A DNA stretch of 7,425 nucleotides, taken from Bacteroidota bacterium. GTDB lineage: Bacteria; Bacteroidota; Bacteroidia; 2-12-FULL-35-15. This document shows, piece after piece, positions 4,875-7,425 of this stretch (positions are counted from its first letter, which is position 1; each line of letters starts with the position of its first letter). The position numbers and the translations under genes were made by a program. The stretch lies in contig JAIOQD010000492.1 in assembly GCA_021413595.1 (NCBI GenBank), forward strand, positions 1 through 7,425, read 5' to 3'. The notes below the pieces were generated by a model. The model did no database searches. It was not told the origin of the DNA and was given only the letters and a program-made list of their open reading frames with translations.

Positions 4875-7425
4875 ATGGAAAGTAGAAGAAAATTCCTCCG
4901 AAATGTTTCCCTTGCAGCGATGGGTGCAATTGTTGTTTCTCAATTAGAAGCGAAAGGGTTCAGCGAAACTTTTGCATTTTTTGATCCTGTGGATGTTAAA
5001 AATCCTCTTGCTGCTTATCCTAATCGTGATTGGGAAAAGACATATCGTGATATATGGAAGCATGAAAGTGAATTTACTTTCCTCTGCGCTCCCAATGACA
5101 CACATAATTGTTTATTGAAGGCGCATGTTAAAAATGATACCATTGTGCGTATTGCACCAAGTTTTGGATTTTCACATGCAGAAGATTTGCAGGGCAACAA
5201 AGCTTCTGCTAGATGGGAGCCACGTTGCTGTCAAAAAGGATTAGCACTGCATAGAAGATTTTATGGCGACAGAAGGGTTAAATCACCTGTTGCGCGTGAA
5301 GGGTTTTTGTTATGGGTAAAAGATGGATTTCCGAGAGAAAGTAATGGTAAAGCACCTGCAAAATATTTTGAAGGAAGAGGAAAGGAACCTTTTGTGAAAA
5401 TCACTTGGGAAGAAGCTTCTGAATTAACTGCTAAGGTATTGCAGAATATTGCCACAACTTATAATGGTAAAAAAGGAGCAAAATACCTTGAAGAACAAGG
5501 TTATGCTCCTGAAATGATTGAAGCGGCTCATGGAAAAGGAGTACAGGTATTAAAGTTCAGAGGGGGAATGGCAGCGCTGGGTGTTACTAGGATTTTTGGT
5601 ATGAATCGTTTTGCAAATTCACTTGCATTACTTGATTCAAAAATTAATAAGTGTAAGCCCGAGGAGGCTAAAGGAGCCAGAGCCTGGGATAGCTATGCAT
5701 GGCACACCGACTTGCCTCCGGGGCATGCAATGGTTACAGGTCAGCAAGCAATGGACTATGATTTAGTTTGTGTTGAGCATAGCGATCATATTGTGGTTTG
5801 GGGTATGAACTGGATTACCACAAAAATGCCGGATGCACATTGGCTCACAGAAGCAAGAATGAAAGGTGCAAAAGTTACTGTGATTGCGTGTGAATATAGC
5901 GCAACAGCAAACAAAGCAGATAATGTATTAATTGTTCGCCCAGGAGTTACACCTGCTTTAGCATTAGGCTTTACTAATGTTATTATTAATGAAAACTTAT
6001 TTGATGTTGAGTATGTGAAGAAATTCACAGATATGCCTTTCTTAGTTAGAATGGACAATAATCAATTCTTAAAACCCACTGAGGTAATAAAAGAGTACCA
6101 AAATAAAGATATCGTTGATTATATCCATGTGATGAAAGCAGGAGAAAAGGCTTCTCCTATGCTTAAACAAGAAGGAGCATTTGTTTCTGAAAAGGATAGG
6201 AAAGATTGGGGAGACTTTATGGTTTGGGATGAAAAAAAGAATGCTATTGTACCTATTTGCCGTGATGATTATGGAAAAAAAATGAATGAGCAAGGGATTT
6301 TTCCATCACTTGAAGGTAAATATAAAGTAACATTATTAGATGGGAAAGAAATCGAAGTTCGCACTGTTTTTGATTTAATAAAACAATATGTGAATGAAAA
6401 CTTTACCCCTGAAATTGTTTCTGAAATAACCTGGGCGCCTATAGAAGGGATCAAAACCATCGCAAGAGACATTGCAAAAAATTCAGGGAAAACATTGTTT
6501 GCAATGGGAATGGGACCGAATCAATTTTTCAATAATGTTCTGAAAGACCGAACAGTTCTTCTACTTGCTTCTTTGACAAAAAATATTGGAAGAGTTGGTG
6601 GAAATGTTGGAAGCTTTTCAGGTAATTACCGTGCAGCATACTTCAGCGGTCTTCCTTCTTATATTTTAGAGAATCCTTTCAATATCCAAATGGAAGAAGG
6701 GAAACCGGCTGATGTTAAAAAATATTTTTCATACGAATCTGCACACTTCTTCAATAATAGTGATCGTATGTTAAAAGTAGGTAACAAAGTGTTAACAGGA
6801 AACACACACATGCCTACACCTACCAAATCCGTTATGGTTTCCAATGGTAATTCATTGTTGGCAAATAATAAAGGGCACTATGAAGCAGTTGTAAACTCCT
6901 ACCCAAAAGTAGAATTTATTGGTGTATTTGATTGGTGGTGGACAGGTTCTTGTGAATATGCTGATATTGTTTTTGGTGTAGATTCATGGGGAGAGTTCAA
7001 ATCACCAGATGCAACCATGTCGGTAACTAATCCTTTCTTATACATTTATCCAAGAACTCCTTTAGCAAGAATTTATGATACCAAAGGTGATCTCGAAGCT
7101 ATTGCAGGTATTGCTAATGCGATGGCAAAGCTAACTGGTGATAAACGTTTCAGCGACTATTTCAAATTTATGAATGAAGGAAAACCTGAAGTTTATTTAC
7201 AAAGAGTTTTTGATTTAAGCCCTGCTACAAAAGGTTATAATGTTTTGGAAATAGAAGCAAAAGCCAAGCAAGGAATTCCAACTTTGCTGATGTCAAGAAC
7301 ATACCCCAAAATCAGTGGATATGAGCAAGTGGAGGAAAGTAAACAATGGTACACTAAAACAGGAAGGCTAGAATTTTACAGAGATGAAGCAGAATTTCTG
7401 GCTGACGGTGAAAATATGCCAGTAC
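4875..7425 (+). CDS. nxrA: NxrA/NarG-type nitrite oxidoreductase/nitrate reductase catalytic subunit, N-terminal 850 residues (cut by window end)
   Basis: A molybdo-bis-pterin enzyme of the type II DMSO reductase family; relatives interconvert nitrate and nitrite. The start ([10 protein letters not shown]) is a textbook Tat signal with R4-R5, followed by a hydrophobic stretch to about residue 26, so it is exported folded to the periplasm. The FS0 [4Fe-4S] site reads C71-APN-D75-THN-C79 plus C118-C119 (EPRCCQKG). Aspartate at 75 replaces the second ligand of E. coli NarG, as in NxrA of anammox bacteria and Nitrospira, and C119 aligns with the last NarG ligand. D279 in HTDLPPG aligns with the molybdenum ligand Asp222 of NarG. 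Further family blocks are [15 protein letters not shown] and [16 protein letters not shown]. Full-length relatives are around 1,100-1,200 residues, so about a quarter is missing; the beta and gamma subunits should follow. Direction is not decided by sequence, but nearby norCB favours nitrate reduction. Perchlorate, chlorate or selenate reductase are less likely alternatives. No promoter box was found in the 135-base gap upstream. Confidence 0.87.
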   Translation, partial: MESRRKFLRNVSLAAMGAIVVSQLEAKGFSETFAFFDPVDVKNPLAAYPNRDWEKTYRDIWKHESEFTFLCAPNDTHNCLLKAHVKNDTIVRIAPSFGFSHAEDLQGNKASARWEPRCCQKGLALHRRFYGDRRVKSPVAREGFLLWVKDGFPRESNGKAPAKYFEGRGKEPFVKITWEEASELTAKVLQNIATTYNGKKGAKYLEEQGYAPEMIEAAHGKGVQVLKFRGGMAALGVTRIFGMNRFANSLALLDSKINKCKPEEAKGARAWDSYAWHTDLPPGHAMVTGQQAMDYDLVCVEHSDHIVVWGMNWITTKMPDAHWLTEARMKGAKVTVIACEYSATANKADNVLIVRPGVTPALALGFTNVIINENLFDVEYVKKFTDMPFLVRMDNNQFLKPTEVIKEYQNKDIVDYIHVMKAGEKASPMLKQEGAFVSEKDRKDWGDFMVWDEKKNAIVPICRDDYGKKMNEQGIFPSLEGKYKVTLLDGKEIEVRTVFDLIKQYVNENFTPEIVSEITWAPIEGIKTIARDIAKNSGKTLFAMGMGPNQFFNNVLKDRTVLLLASLTKNIGRVGGNVGSFSGNYRAAYFSGLPSYILENPFNIQMEEGKPADVKKYFSYESAHFFNNSDRMLKVGNKVLTGNTHMPTPTKSVMVSNGNSLLANNKGHYEAVVNSYPKVEFIGVFDWWWTGSCEYADIVFGVDSWGEFKSPDATMSVTNPFLYIYPRTPLARIYDTKGDLEAIAGIANAMAKLTGDKRFSDYFKFMNEGKPEVYLQRVFDLSPATKGYNVLEIEAKAKQGIPTLLMSRTYPKISGYEQVEESKQWYTKTGRLEFYRDEAEFLADGENMPV

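Noticed and set aside
5015..6844. Several minus-strand open frames of 61-90 codons
   Set aside because: They are antisense shadows of the long nxrA-like gene, whose product matches a known family throughout.

Overview
The window looks like a piece of a Bacteroidota (Bacteroidetes) chromosome devoted to anaerobic nitrogen-oxide respiration. The DNA is AT-rich, Shine-Dalgarno sequences are weak or absent, and three promoters carry a perfect TAnnTTTG box, the -7 element typical of that phylum. The protein content (cNOR-type NorC/NorB, FNR-like regulators, an alginate-export-type outer-membrane barrel, a small cytochrome c and a Tat-exported NxrA/NarG-type molybdoenzyme) fits a denitrifying or nitrate-respiring member. 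The species cannot be named from the sequence.

Layout. Positions 1-1438 (minus strand) hold a tight operon transcribed leftward: a Crp/Fnr regulator (701-1438), norC (265-690) and the 5' end of norB (1-268, cut by the window edge). Positions 1439-1851 contain no gene, only the operon's promoter and some small hairpins. A second FNR-like regulator (1852-2571, minus strand) follows. To the right, on the plus strand, are a beta-barrel porin (2831-4165), a periplasmic cytochrome c (4377-4739) and the first 850 codons of a large type II DMSO-reductase-family catalytic subunit (4875 to the window end), closest by motif to nitrite oxidoreductase/nitrate reductase NxrA.

How it may work together. The molybdoenzyme would interconvert nitrate and nitrite in the periplasm, with the small cytochrome c as a likely electron carrier and the barrel as a possible route for anions through the outer membrane. 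NorCB would remove nitric oxide. The two FNR-like regulators both keep enough cysteines for an oxygen- or NO-sensitive iron-sulfur cluster.

The most interesting signal is regulatory. A perfect palindrome TATGA-N6-TCATA, with Crp/Fnr-site spacing, occurs three times, each time upstream of a gene set: regulator-norCB, porin, and cytochrome c-nxrA. At the porin and cytochrome c promoters the palindrome centre lies exactly 73.5 bp before the TAnnTTTG box, and between them lie two copies of a second direct-repeat motif (CCA-N6-ATCA) at identical positions with a 22-bp period. At the norCB promoter the palindrome lies 29.5 bp before the box and the second motif is absent. This suggests a local regulon with one shared Crp/Fnr-type input and a second, unidentified activator input specific to the nitrate branch.
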